In this document: positions 17,715 to 26,373 of the stretch, piece after piece
Numbering within the stretch: position 1 is the first letter of the stretch
Layout of the letters: each line of letters starts with the position of its first letter
Source of the DNA: Rhodococcus koreensis
GTDB taxonomy: Bacteria > Actinomycetota > Actinomycetes > Mycobacteriales > Mycobacteriaceae
Direction of reading: 5' to 3'
Length of the DNA stretch: 64,000 nt
Assembly (NCBI RefSeq): GCF_900105905.1
Contig: NZ_FNSV01000005.1
Location: forward strand, 2,542,001 to 2,606,000
Position numbers and translations under genes: made by a program
The notes under the pieces: model-generated
What the model saw: only the letters and a program-made list of their open reading frames with translations
Told to the model about the DNA's origin: nothing
The model's database searches: none

Positions 17715-18617
17715 CTAGGCCTGGACGGTCAGGCTCTGCAGGATCTCGCGAGCGAGTGCAGCGGTCTCGGACGGCGTCTTGCCGACCTTCACGCCGGCAG
17801 CCTCGAGGGCGTCCTTCTTGGCCTGCGCGGTGCCCGAGGAACCGGAGACGATGGCGCCTGCGTGGCCCATGGTCTTGCCCTCGGGGGCGGTGAAGCCCGC
17901 GACGTAGCCGACGACCGGCTTGGTGACGTTCGCCTTGATGTAGTCGGCGGCACGCTCCTCGGCGTCGCCACCGATCTCACCGATCATCACGATGACCTTG
18001 GTCTCGGGGTCCTTCTCGAACGCCTCGATGGCGTCGATGTGGGTGGTGCCGATGACCGGGTCGCCGCCGATGCCGATGGCGGTGGAGAAGCCGAAGTCAC
18101 GCAGTTCGAACATCATCTGGTAGGTCAGCGTGCCCGACTTGGACACGAGGCCGATCGGGCCGGTGCCTGCGATGTTGGCCGGGGTGATGCCGACCAGCGA
18201 CTCGCCGGGGGTGATGATGCCGGGGCAGTTGGGGCCGATGATGCGGGTCTTGTTGCCCTTGGAGACGTTGTACGCCCAGGCGTACGCCGAGTCCTGCACG
18301 GGGATGCCCTCGGTGATGACCACGAGCAGCGGGATCTCCGCGTCGATGGCCTCGACGATGGCGTCCTTGGCGAAGGCCGGGGGAACGAACGCGATGGAGA
18401 CGTCCGCGCCGGTCTTCTCGATGGCCTCGGCGACGGTGCCGAAGACGGGCAGCTCGACGCCGCCGTCGTGGGTCACGGTGGTGCCGGCCTTGCGGGCGTT
18501 GACACCGCCGACGACCTGGGTGCCGGCCTTGAGCATCAGCGCGGTGTGCTTCGTGCCCTCGCCGCCGGTGATGCCCTGGACGATGACCTTGGAGTCCTTG
18601 GTCAGGAAGATAGCCAT
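17715..18617 (-). CDS. sucD: Succinyl-CoA ligase, alpha subunit
   Basis: The 300-residue subunit binds CoA and carries the phosphorylated His in GHAGAIVSG near the C terminus. The N-terminal CoA-binding Rossmann fold is seen as [15 protein letters not shown] and the conserved [10 protein letters not shown] block. With SucC it converts succinyl-CoA to succinate with ATP or GTP formation in the TCA cycle. ATG at 18617 follows AAGGGA. It lies 15 bases after sucC on the same strand and ends at a strong bidirectional terminator, so sucCD is a two-gene unit. Confidence 0.97.
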   Translation of the reverse strand: MAIFLTKDSKVIVQGITGGEGTKHTALMLKAGTQVVGGVNARKAGTTVTHDGGVELPVFGTVAEAIEKTGADVSIAFVPPAFAKDAIVEAIDAEIPLLVVITEGIPVQDSAYAWAYNVSKGNKTRIIGPNCPGIITPGESLVGITPANIAGTGPIGLVSKSGTLTYQMMFELRDFGFSTAIGIGGDPVIGTTHIDAIEAFEKDPETKVIVMIGEIGGDAEERAADYIKANVTKPVVGYVAGFTAPEGKTMGHAGAIVSGSSGTAQAKKDALEAAGVKVGKTPSETAALAREILQSLTVQA

Positions 18618-18632
18618 GTGATTTAAGTCCCT

Positions 18633-19802
18633 TTACTTTGCGGCGAAGGCCAGCTCGGCGGCCTTGTCGGCAGCCTCGTCCATGGTTCCGACGACCGTGA
18701 CCAGCGGGTGGGCGGCCTCGGCGAGGATGCGACGACCCTCTTCGACGTTGTTGCCGTCCAGGCGGACGACCAGCGGCTTGTTGGCCTCGTCACCCAGCGT
18801 CTTCAGGGCGCCGACGATGCCGTTGGCGACCGCGTCACACGCGGTGATGCCACCGAAAACGTTCACGAACACGCTCTTGACCTGCGCGTCGTTCAGGATG
18901 ACATCCAGGCCGTTCGCCATGACCTCTGCGGAGGCGCCGCCACCGATGTCGAGGAAGTTGGCGGGCTTCACGCCACCGTGCTTCTCACCTGCGTAGGCGA
19001 CGACGTCCAGGGTCGACATGACCAGGCCGGCGCCGTTACCGATGATGCCGACCTCACCGTCGAGCTTGACGTAGTTGAGGTCGTTTTCCTTGGCCTTGAG
19101 CTCGAGCGGGTCGGTGGCGTCCCGGTCCTCGAACGCCTCGTGGCCGGGCTGACGGAACGCGGCGTTCTCGTCCAGCGTGACCTTGCCGTCGAGAGCGAGG
19201 ATCTCGTCACCGGGCGTGCGGACGAGCGGGTTGACCTCGACGAGGAGAGCGTCTTCGTTGATGAAGACCTCCCACAGCTTCTGGATCGTCACGGCCGCTG
19301 CGTCGAGCACCTCGGCGGGCAGCTTTCCTGCCTCGGCGATGCTGCGCGCGAACGCGAGGTCGACGCCCTTGACGGCGTCCACGGGGATCTTCGCGAGTGC
19401 GTCGGGGTTCTCCTCGGCGGTGACCTCGATCTCGACGCCACCCTCGACCGAGCACATGGCCAGGTAGGTGCGGTTGGTGCGGTCGAGCAGGAAGGAGATG
19501 TAGTACTCCTCGGCGATGTCACTCGCCTCTGCGACCAGCAGCTTCTTGACGACATGACCCTTGATGTCGAGGCCCAGGATCGCCTCGGCGTTGGCCTGCG
19601 CTGCATCGACGTCGGCGGAGTACTTGACGCCACCCGCCTTGCCGCGGCCGCCGACCTTGACCTGCGCCTTGACCATCACGGGCTTGCCGATTTCTTCGGC
19701 AATCTCGCGTGCGCCGGCCACCGTGTCGGTAACACGCCCAGCCGAAGTCGGCACCTCGTGCTTGGCGAAGAGTTCCTTCGCCTGGTATTCGAAGAGATCC
19801 AT
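18633..19802 (-). CDS. sucC: Succinyl-CoA ligase, beta subunit
   Basis: The 389-residue ATP-grasp subunit binds the nucleotide and succinate. It begins [18 protein letters not shown], the standard family N terminus, and shows [17 protein letters not shown] and the C-terminal [12 protein letters not shown] and [13 protein letters not shown] blocks. Length is normal. The ribosome site GGTGAG precedes the ATG. The 5' leader contains a stable hairpin (see 19829-19853). It is the first gene of the sucCD unit. Confidence 0.97.
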   Translation of the reverse strand: MDLFEYQAKELFAKHEVPTSAGRVTDTVAGAREIAEEIGKPVMVKAQVKVGGRGKAGGVKYSADVDAAQANAEAILGLDIKGHVVKKLLVAEASDIAEEYYISFLLDRTNRTYLAMCSVEGGVEIEVTAEENPDALAKIPVDAVKGVDLAFARSIAEAGKLPAEVLDAAAVTIQKLWEVFINEDALLVEVNPLVRTPGDEILALDGKVTLDENAAFRQPGHEAFEDRDATDPLELKAKENDLNYVKLDGEVGIIGNGAGLVMSTLDVVAYAGEKHGGVKPANFLDIGGGASAEVMANGLDVILNDAQVKSVFVNVFGGITACDAVANGIVGALKTLGDEANKPLVVRLDGNNVEEGRRILAEAAHPLVTVVGTMDEAADKAAELAFAAK

Positions 19803-19828
19803 CTGCTCACCGTCTCGTCTGCGTTGAC

Positions 19829-19853
19829 ACCCGCTCGAGGGGTAGGAGCGGGT
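19829..19853 (-). promoter_or_regulatory. Hairpin in the sucC 5' leader
   Basis: ACCCGCTC and GAGCGGGT, 8 perfect pairs around a 9-base loop, lie 27-51 bases upstream of the sucC ATG, between the ribosome site and the likely promoter. It could affect mRNA stability or translation. Read from the plus strand it is followed by CTGTTTT, so it could also stop rightward read-through. Confidence 0.4.
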
Positions 19854-19971
19854 CTGTTTTGGACTTTAACCAGTTGCCGGGCCCGGTCTGCGCCCGCGTG
19901 TCTGCTATGTGGTCCACATCACGCGATATCACGTACTGAGGCGGGCCTCACCGCTGCAAACGGGGCGGACC

Positions 19972-21921
19972 TCACCGATTTCTGCGGCGTGCAGTGAGGG
20001 CCGCGGCAGCCGCAATCAACACTATGCCCACCGTTGCCGGGACGACACCGGCCCCCATTTCGGGGTCGGTGACCCGGGCGACGGTCAGCGGCCACGACAC
20101 GAGGTATACCCCCACGGCAACGGCCGAACCGAGCAACAACGCGACCGCCCTGTCGGGCCGGGCACGTGAGGCAACTATCACTGCGAGGGCGACCGCGACG
20201 CCGAGCAGCACCCGTCCCCACACGTCGAGGTTCCACGGGATCTCCGCGAACGACGCGGGCGCGTACTCGTCGCCGCGTGCGTCGGTCCCGTGGAAGAGCG
20301 GCAGTCCCAGTCCGACGAACGCGGCGACGGCACCGAGGCCGCCGACCGCGAGGACCGGGGTCGAGGTGGACGGCTCGTCGGACGTGTCGATCTCCTCGCG
20401 TTCCGCCGAGCCCGCGAACCACGTCAGCACCCCGGTGACACCCGCGGTGACGGCCGCACACCACAGCAGCACGGCACCGATTCCGGCGCCGATCCCCGGC
20501 ACGTCGGTGGCGAGCACCACGGACTGCGACACGGCGGCGACGGAGTGCGGGATCGTCACCCACAGCACCCCGACCGCGGGCCGGACGGCGGACGCGAACT
20601 CCGACAGCAGCAGCCAGACGCAACTGACGACGAGGACCAGGGCCGCGACGAGCACGACCCGGGTGGCGTAGACGTCGGGGCGTGCCGTGTCGCCGGGGAT
20701 GTCGAGGACGGGGAGCAGCGCCCCGGCGGCGGCCAGCAGGGCTGTGATGATTCCGGTGGCCCCGGCAGCGACGTGCCATCGCGCGATCCGTGCGCGGGCC
20801 GCGGCCGCCTCGGCTCGCAGCGCCGCCTTGGCGACGCCCTTCGCGGACGGGGTGACCGCCCCCGGCTTCGCCGGGCCGCCCTGCGCCGCCGCGGACGGCG
20901 AGGCGGCCAGTGTCTTCAGGATCCTGCCGTCGCGGGCCCGGTCGACCATCGGGATGCAGGCGCCGACGAGCACCAGGACGCCGGCGCCGACGGTCCCCCA
21001 CACCGCGCCGGGACCGGGCTGGATCCGTTCGCCCGCGGCGAGCCCCGCGACCAGGCGCGTCCCGACCACGCCGAGCGCGGCCAGGCCTGCCCCGACGAGG
21101 GCGCCGGACGCCACGGGGGGCGAAATCGATGCCAGCGCCGAGGCGACGACGATCAGGACGGCCGCCGCCAGGATCCCGGCGCCCGCGGACGCGGCGAGGT
21201 CCGACTCGACGACGGTCGGGACGAGGATGACGGGATCCTCGGACACGAAGGCGGGAGCGAACAGCGCGCCGACCAGGACGACGGCGGCGGCCACCGCGAC
21301 GGCGGACGGCAGGAACCCGATGCGGGCGCCCGTCGCCCGCCCGACCTGTTCGGCGCTGCGGGCGTCGCCGTATCCGTCCATCAACGAAGCCCGGTGGACC
21401 GCGACCATGCCGAGCAGGCCCGCGAAGGCGATCAACGCGTGCCCGGCGAGGGCGGCGTAGGCGCCGGACCCGGCGGCCAGCTCGGCCGCCGTCTCGGGCC
21501 GGAACAATTCGAGCCGATTGGCGTCGATGGCGTCCGACCACAGCTGTGTGTCGAGGACGCCGGCGCCGACGGACACCGCGCCTGCGCCGGCCAGCAATGC
21601 CCCCGCCACCGCGGTGCGCCGGGCGAGAACCGCGGGAAGGGCCAATGCCGGTGCCGCGACGGCGAAGACGGCGGCCCACACCGCGGCAGCGCCGACCGCG
21701 GACGGCGCTGCCGCCCCGTCGACCGTGCGGACAGCCTGCAGGACGGGCGCCGACGCCACCCCGAGTCCTCCGACGAGGCCCAGCACGACCGCGAGCAGGG
21801 TGCCCCGGCGCGCGCGGACGGGATCGGGCTCGTCGACGGCGGTCAAGCCGGTGCCGCCGGACGAAGGAATGCGTTCGGGCTCGGCCCTGCGCCCGTCCGG
21901 GGATCGAGTTGATGACGCCAC
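19972..21921 (-). CDS. Large polytopic membrane protein, unknown function
   Basis: I do not recognise this 649-residue protein. After a polar N terminus of about 40 residues it has roughly a dozen hydrophobic segments rich in Ala, Val, Gly and Leu. A long cytoplasmic stretch of basic and Ala-rich sequence (about residues 335-385, with KAALRAEAAAARARIARW) divides it into two halves. No transporter signature, ATP-binding site or catalytic motif is seen. GTG at 21921 is taken as start. It lies between sucC and the divergent M23 peptidase gene, a place where I recall no counterpart in M. tuberculosis, so it is probably lineage-specific. Confidence 0.7.
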   Translation of the reverse strand: MASSTRSPDGRRAEPERIPSSGGTGLTAVDEPDPVRARRGTLLAVVLGLVGGLGVASAPVLQAVRTVDGAAAPSAVGAAAVWAAVFAVAAPALALPAVLARRTAVAGALLAGAGAVSVGAGVLDTQLWSDAIDANRLELFRPETAAELAAGSGAYAALAGHALIAFAGLLGMVAVHRASLMDGYGDARSAEQVGRATGARIGFLPSAVAVAAAVVLVGALFAPAFVSEDPVILVPTVVESDLAASAGAGILAAAVLIVVASALASISPPVASGALVGAGLAALGVVGTRLVAGLAAGERIQPGPGAVWGTVGAGVLVLVGACIPMVDRARDGRILKTLAASPSAAAQGGPAKPGAVTPSAKGVAKAALRAEAAAARARIARWHVAAGATGIITALLAAAGALLPVLDIPGDTARPDVYATRVVLVAALVLVVSCVWLLLSEFASAVRPAVGVLWVTIPHSVAAVSQSVVLATDVPGIGAGIGAVLLWCAAVTAGVTGVLTWFAGSAEREEIDTSDEPSTSTPVLAVGGLGAVAAFVGLGLPLFHGTDARGDEYAPASFAEIPWNLDVWGRVLLGVAVALAVIVASRARPDRAVALLLGSAVAVGVYLVSWPLTVARVTDPEMGAGVVPATVGIVLIAAAAALTARRRNR

Positions 21922-22152
21922 AGGCCGACGCTAGCGCTTACCCACCGCCTCCCCCGGGTTGTGACACGCGTGCGCACGGGCGAGATTGAACCGAGACGAA
22001 AAGCGGGTTCGACGTTTCCCCAGCTCAGTTTGTGATGCCCGTCACATGTAGCCGTTCCTCCGCGTTACAGGTTGCGCGCATCGCAACCGTTTCGTTACCG
22101 TCGCCAAGGTCTAAGTCACAGGCAGGTCACGAGCAGGAGGACGGACGGGCGT

Positions 22153-23214
22153 ATGCACCATCGCAGCCAGTTCACGGCCAGCCGTTTTGTGAGTCACCAC
22201 GATGACGAGTTGCGGGGTCACAAGGACGAAGTCGCGCCCACGTATCCCCCACAGTCGGTCGAGCATCATCCCGAGACCGATAGTTCTGAGATTTCCAGCA
22301 TGTTCTTCCGCAATTCGCAGTCCACACGCTCCACCTACGACAGCGTCGACACCGGCAACGGCGTCGAGACCGTCGACACCGAGTCCGAGATCCCCGGCTT
22401 CATCCCCCGCAGCGGTTCCGAGTCCTTCGAGGGCGCACCCCCCCACTCCCGCCGCGGAGCCCACCGCATCCCGACTCCCCCCTCAGCTCTCAAAGGCCGC
22501 GCCGCAGTCCTCGCAGTCGCAGCAGGCGCCGTAGTAGCCGCAGGCCAGGCCGCAGTCACCAGCGGATCGTCCAGCTCCTCCGATCACTCCGAGGTCGCCC
22601 TCGCCAGTGACGAGTCGAGCTCCATCGGAACCACCGCGGAACCGCAGGCCGCGCAGTACTCCACGGTCTCCGACACCGCCGCCGCCGATTCGAACGCCCC
22701 GCAGGTCCTCAACATCGCGAACCCGACCGACCTGTCGCAGTTCAGCAACCTGCTCGCCAAGGGACAGCGTTTCAGCGAAGAGCGCGCCGCCCGCGAAGCC
22801 GCTGCCCGACGCCCCCTGTTCGTCCTCCCCGCCGTGGGAACCTTCACCTCCAACTTCGGAAGCCGCTGGGGCACCCTGCACGCGGGCGTCGACATCGCCG
22901 CCCCCATCGGCACCCCCATCGTGGCCGTCGCCGACGGCGAGGTCATCGACTCGGGTCCGGCTTCCGGGTTCGGCATGTGGGTCCGCCTCAAGCACGCCGA
23001 CGGCACCATCACCGTGTACGGCCACATCAACACCTCCACCGTCACCGTCGGCCAGAAAGTCATGGCGGGCGACCAGATCGCGACCGTCGGCAACCGTGGC
23101 TTCTCCACCGGCCCGCACCTGCACTTCGAGGTGCACCTCGCGGGCGAGAACAAGATCGATCCCCTGCCCTGGCTGGCCTCCCGCGGCATCAGCCTCGGCC
23201 CCGAGATGGACTGA
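22153..23214 (+). CDS. M23 family (LytM-type) cell-wall metallopeptidase (Rv0950c-like)
   Basis: The 353-residue protein has a disordered N-terminal part, one membrane-anchor segment near residues 115-137 (LAVAAGAVVAAGQAAV), a Ser/Thr/Ala-rich linker and a C-terminal M23 domain. The zinc site is complete: HAGVDIAAP gives His and Asp, and HLHFEVH gives the HxH pair. Such enzymes cut peptidoglycan cross-bridges or regulate other hydrolases at the septum. ATG at 22153 has AGGAGG 12 bases upstream, slightly far. The gene keeps the mycobacterial place between sucC and uvrD1. A strong hairpin follows the stop. Confidence 0.88.
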   Translation: MHHRSQFTASRFVSHHDDELRGHKDEVAPTYPPQSVEHHPETDSSEISSMFFRNSQSTRSTYDSVDTGNGVETVDTESEIPGFIPRSGSESFEGAPPHSRRGAHRIPTPPSALKGRAAVLAVAAGAVVAAGQAAVTSGSSSSSDHSEVALASDESSSIGTTAEPQAAQYSTVSDTAAADSNAPQVLNIANPTDLSQFSNLLAKGQRFSEERAAREAAARRPLFVLPAVGTFTSNFGSRWGTLHAGVDIAAPIGTPIVAVADGEVIDSGPASGFGMWVRLKHADGTITVYGHINTSTVTVGQKVMAGDQIATVGNRGFSTGPHLHFEVHLAGENKIDPLPWLASRGISLGPEMD

Positions 23215-23240
23215 CCCTCTCCGCACCACCCGAACACATG

Positions 23241-23277
23241 ACGACTGCGGCGCATGCATTGCATGCGCCGCAGTCGT
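23241..23277. terminator. Bidirectional terminator between M23 gene and uvrD1
   Basis: Arms ACGACTGCGGCGCATGCA and the exact complement, 18 bp each, are separated by a single T. They sit between convergent genes; GTGTTT follows on the plus side. Confidence 0.8.
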
Positions 23278-23289
23278 GTTTCGTCGGCT

Positions 23290-25773
23290 CTACAGCTTGA
23301 CCATCGGGACGCCACCGATCAGCATCAGCCGCACCTTGCCCGCGCTGCCGAAATCGATGGTGACCGTCGCGGTCGGCCCGGCCCCCTTGGTCTCGAGGAC
23401 CGTGCCGAGGCCGTACTTGTCGTGACTGACCCGGTCGCCGACCGCGAGGACCAGGTTGTTGTTGCGGGAGCGTGCGGCGCCGAAGCTGGGGGTGCTCGCG
23501 GACCCGCCGCCGTAACCGGAACCGCCGCCGAACCCCTGCCCGTATCCCGATCCACGCGCGCGGCCACCACCGATCGCACCACCGGAACCCATACGGGGGC
23601 CCGGGTCTTCGCGGCGCCAGTGCACGAGATCCGACGGGATCTCCTGCAGGAACCGTGACTCCGGGTTCTGGATGGGCTGACCCCACGCCGACCGCATGAC
23701 GGCACGCGTCAGGTACAGCCGCTGCCGGGCACGGGTGATGCCCACGTACGCGAGCCGCCGCTCCTCCGACAGTTCCGTGGGGTCGCCGAGCGCCCGCATG
23801 TGCGGGAACTGGCCGTCTTCCCACCCGGTGACGAAGACGACGGGGAATTCGAGCCCCTTCGCGGTGTGCAAAGTCATCAGCGTGACGACGCCCTCGTCGT
23901 TGTCGGGCAGCTGATCGGAGTCCGCGACCAGGGACACCCGTTCGAGGAAGGCGGCGAGGGAACCCGGGTCGGGTTCACCGTCCCTGGCGTCGACGTCGCC
24001 GTCCTCCGTCGGTTCCACCAGTCCGGCGGCGTTCCGCGCGTCGGAGCTGAACTCCCGCGCCACGCTGACGAGTTCGTTGAGGTTGTCGAGGCGCGCCCCG
24101 TCCTGGGGGTCGCTGCTCGCCGCGAGTTCGGCGCGGTAGCCCGTCCGCTCCAGGACAGCCTCGACGACGTCGCCGATGTCGCCGAGCTGGTCGGGGACGA
24201 TGTCGTCGGCCGTGGTCTCGGGTGGCATCAGCACCCGCAGTCCGTCCATCAGATCGAGGAACGACGCGATGGCCTTCTGGGAACGGGTGTTGAGCAGCCG
24301 CACCCGGCCCTCCCCACCGTCCCGCAGCGCCTCGGCGAAACTGATGCCCCGCTGTTCGGAGTGGACGGCCACACACGCCTCCGCGCGGTCACCGATGCCG
24401 CGGCGCGGGGTGTTGAGGATCCGGCGCAGGCTGACGGTGTCGTCCTCGTTGGCGAGGACCCGGAGATACGCGACGATGTCGCGCACCTCCTTGCGCTCGT
24501 AGAACCGCACCCCGCCGACGACCTTGTACGGAACACCGAGCCGGATGAAGATCTCTTCGAGGGCGCGGGACGAGTTGTTGGTGCGGTAGAACACCGCGAC
24601 GTCACCGAACTTCGCATCGCCCGAATCGACGAGCTTGTCGATCTCGGACGCCACGAACGACGCCTCGTCGTGCTCGTTGTCCGCGACGTACCCGGTGATG
24701 AGTTCGCCCTCGCCCGAATCGGTCCACAGCCGCTTCTCGCGCCGACCGGTGTTCTTCGAGATCACCGAGTTGGCCGCCGACAGGATGTTCTGGGTGGAGC
24801 GGTAGTTCTGCTCCAGCAGGATGGTGCGGGCGTCCGGGTAGTCGCGTTCGAACTCCTCGATGTTGCGGATCGTGGCGCCGCGGAAAGCGTAGATCGACTG
24901 ATCCGCGTCGCCCACCACACACAGTTCGGCCGGGGTGACCCGGTGGTCCGCGTCCTCGCCGTCCGCGGTGCCGCCGACCAGTTCACGCACCAGCATGTAC
25001 TGGGCGTGGTTCGTGTCCTGGTACTCGTCGACCAGCACGTGCCGGAACCGTCGTCGGTAGTACTCGGCCACCTGGGGGAACGCCTGCAGCATCGCGACCG
25101 TCTCGCCGATCAGGTCGTCGAAGTCCAGCGCGTTCGCCGAACGCAACCGCTGCTGGTAGTGCCCGTACACCTTGGCGATCAGCCGCGGCAGTTCCGCAGG
25201 CTCCTTGTCGGCGTCGGCACTCGCCTGCTCCGGGTCGATCAACTCGTTCTTGAGATTCGAGATGTGGGTGGCGAGCAACCGCGCCGAATAGCGCTTGGTG
25301 TCGATGTTCAGATCCTTGGCGATCATCGTCAGCAGTCGCCGCGAATCGTCCGCGTCGTAGATGGAGAAGTTCGAGTTGAGGCCGGGGAGCAGCGCCGCCT
25401 GGGCGCGCAGGATCCGCACGCAGCTGGAGTGGAACGTGGACACCCACATGCTGTTGGCCCTGGGGCCGACGAGGTGGGCGACGCGCTCCCGCATCTCCGC
25501 GGCGGCCTTGTTGGTGAACGTGATGGCCAGGATCTGACCGGGCATCACGCCACGCTCGGCCAGCAGATATGCGATGCGGCGGGTGAGCACAGCCGTCTTG
25601 CCCGAGCCTGCACCCGCGACGATCAACAGCGGAGAACCGGCGTGCACGACCGCTTCCCGTTGCGGTGGGTTGAGGCCCTGGAGGAGCGCGTCCGACCCTG
25701 CGCGCGCCGGTGCCGCGGCGTGCGGAGTCGACGTGGCGCTCAGGGGAGAAGCGGTGCCGGAGATAGTGTTCAT
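23290..25773 (-). CDS. uvrD1: ATP-dependent DNA helicase UvrD1/PcrA
   Basis: The 827-residue superfamily 1A helicase shows Walker A AGAGSGKT near residue 55, the Q motif LNPPQREAV, motif II VDEYQD, GDADQSIYAFRGA and QNYRSTQNIL, and motif VI VGITRARQRLYL. The C terminus has a Gly/Tyr/Ser-rich linker and a Tudor-like domain (VGDRVSHDKYGLGTV) that in UvrD1/PcrA contacts RNA polymerase or Ku. It works in nucleotide-excision and break repair. ATG at 25773 is preceded in frame by TTG; no clear ribosome site is visible, so the transcript may be leaderless. It is divergent from the chorismate mutase attenuator. Confidence 0.95.
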   Translation of the reverse strand: MNTISGTASPLSATSTPHAAAPARAGSDALLQGLNPPQREAVVHAGSPLLIVAGAGSGKTAVLTRRIAYLLAERGVMPGQILAITFTNKAAAEMRERVAHLVGPRANSMWVSTFHSSCVRILRAQAALLPGLNSNFSIYDADDSRRLLTMIAKDLNIDTKRYSARLLATHISNLKNELIDPEQASADADKEPAELPRLIAKVYGHYQQRLRSANALDFDDLIGETVAMLQAFPQVAEYYRRRFRHVLVDEYQDTNHAQYMLVRELVGGTADGEDADHRVTPAELCVVGDADQSIYAFRGATIRNIEEFERDYPDARTILLEQNYRSTQNILSAANSVISKNTGRREKRLWTDSGEGELITGYVADNEHDEASFVASEIDKLVDSGDAKFGDVAVFYRTNNSSRALEEIFIRLGVPYKVVGGVRFYERKEVRDIVAYLRVLANEDDTVSLRRILNTPRRGIGDRAEACVAVHSEQRGISFAEALRDGGEGRVRLLNTRSQKAIASFLDLMDGLRVLMPPETTADDIVPDQLGDIGDVVEAVLERTGYRAELAASSDPQDGARLDNLNELVSVAREFSSDARNAAGLVEPTEDGDVDARDGEPDPGSLAAFLERVSLVADSDQLPDNDEGVVTLMTLHTAKGLEFPVVFVTGWEDGQFPHMRALGDPTELSEERRLAYVGITRARQRLYLTRAVMRSAWGQPIQNPESRFLQEIPSDLVHWRREDPGPRMGSGGAIGGGRARGSGYGQGFGGGSGYGGGSASTPSFGAARSRNNNLVLAVGDRVSHDKYGLGTVLETKGAGPTATVTIDFGSAGKVRLMLIGGVPMVKL

Positions 25774-25817
25774 CAACTATCAAACTTACCGGCGTGTACC
25801 GACAGCGTCACAGCGGC

Positions 25818-25847
25818 TTGGCCTGCGCGGTGCCGCCATGGCAAACT
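25818..25847 (+). promoter_or_regulatory. Promoter of the leader peptide-chorismate mutase unit
   Basis: TTGGCC (25818-25823), an 18-base spacer and CAAACT (25842-25847) form a plausible -35/-10 pair. The ATG of the leader peptide follows after 7 bases, so the transcript should be leaderless and its first codon translated at once. Confidence 0.6.
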
Positions 25848-25854
25848 GGTACAC

Positions 25855-25926
25855 ATGTTCAGTCCGCCGTCGCGCCCCCTGTGGCGATTTTTTTACGGGT
25901 ACCGGCCTCCGGTGCCCGTGAACTGA
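25855..25926 (+). CDS. Aromatic-rich leader peptide of chorismate mutase
   Basis: The 23-codon ORF begins MFSPPSRPL and continues with the run Trp-Arg-Phe-Phe-Tyr-Gly-Tyr at 25882-25902, then Arg-Pro-Pro-Val-Pro-Val-Asn and TGA. Three Phe, two Tyr and one Trp in 23 residues is far above chance. The two adjacent Phe codons are both TTT, a rare codon in this GC-rich genome, which would make the ribosome sensitive to charged tRNA-Phe. The codons for the two Tyr overlap the first arm of the pause hairpin. It is a sensor peptide rather than a working protein. Confidence 0.88.
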   Translation: MFSPPSRPLWRFFYGYRPPVPVN

Positions 25927-25971
25927 ACAGCTCACGAGCCCCGAGGTCCGCACCGGATCCGGGGCTTTTTT
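25895..25971 (+). promoter_or_regulatory. Transcription attenuator (pause, antiterminator, terminator hairpins)
   Basis: Three mutually exclusive stems can be read. Stem 1:2 pairs ACGGGTACCGG (25895-25905) with CCGGTGCCCGT (25909-25919), 11 pairs. Stem 2:3 pairs TCCGGTGC (25908-25915) with GCACCGGA (25950-25957), 8 perfect pairs. Stem 3:4 is the terminator: AGCCCCG-A-GGTCCG (25937-25950) with CGGATC-CGGGGCT (25954-25966) and TTTTTT to 25971. A ribosome stalled on the Phe/Tyr codons covers arm 1, frees arm 2 for 2:3 pairing and so prevents termination. This is the classical layout of amino-acid attenuators. Confidence 0.85.
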
Positions 25972-26046
25972 CGTCAAATGAGCCTGGATCGGTAACGACT
26001 CGAGCCACAACAACGATCCAAGTTCTGACAAGAGGGAGACGAACCA

Positions 26047-26343
26047 ATGAGCACTCAGACCGTCGCTTCAGCCGCAAAGGAAACCGCTGTTCCCACCAGC
26101 GAGGCCGAGATCGAGGTTCTCCGCCAGGAGATCGACAAGCTCGACGCCGAGATTCTCGCCGCGATCAAGCGCCGCGCCGAGGTCTCGCAGCTCATCGGGC
26201 GCACCCGGATGGCGTCCGGCGGTCCCCGCCTCGTCCACAGCCGTGAGATGAAGGTGCTCGAGCGGTTCAACGAGCTGGGCCAGGAAGGCCACACGCTTGC
26301 CATGCTGCTGCTGCGCCTCGGGCGCGGCCGCCTCGGTCACTGA
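26047..26343 (+). CDS. Chorismate mutase (AroQ-delta type, Rv0948c-like)
   Basis: The 98-residue helical protein converts chorismate to prephenate, the branch step to Phe and Tyr. The core reads EIDKLDAEILAAIKRRAEV, with the later SREMKVLERF, and ends LLLRLGRGRLGH like the mycobacterial intracellular enzyme. That enzyme is weak alone and is activated by complex formation with DAHP synthase, and the C-terminal residues are part of that contact. The ATG at 26047 has GGGAG 8 bases upstream. Its transcription is most likely set by the attenuator directly upstream, so end-product supply of Phe and Tyr should control it. Confidence 0.95.
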   Translation: MSTQTVASAAKETAVPTSEAEIEVLRQEIDKLDAEILAAIKRRAEVSQLIGRTRMASGGPRLVHSREMKVLERFNELGQEGHTLAMLLLRLGRGRLGH

Positions 26344-26373
26344 GTTTCCCGAAGCGGCCCCCGACGGCGGTCG

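Noticed and set aside
21922..22152. c-di-AMP (ydaO-type) riboswitch before the M23 peptidase gene
   Set aside because: Such riboswitches often precede cell-wall hydrolase genes in actinobacteria, but the conserved core sequences are not found in this leader.
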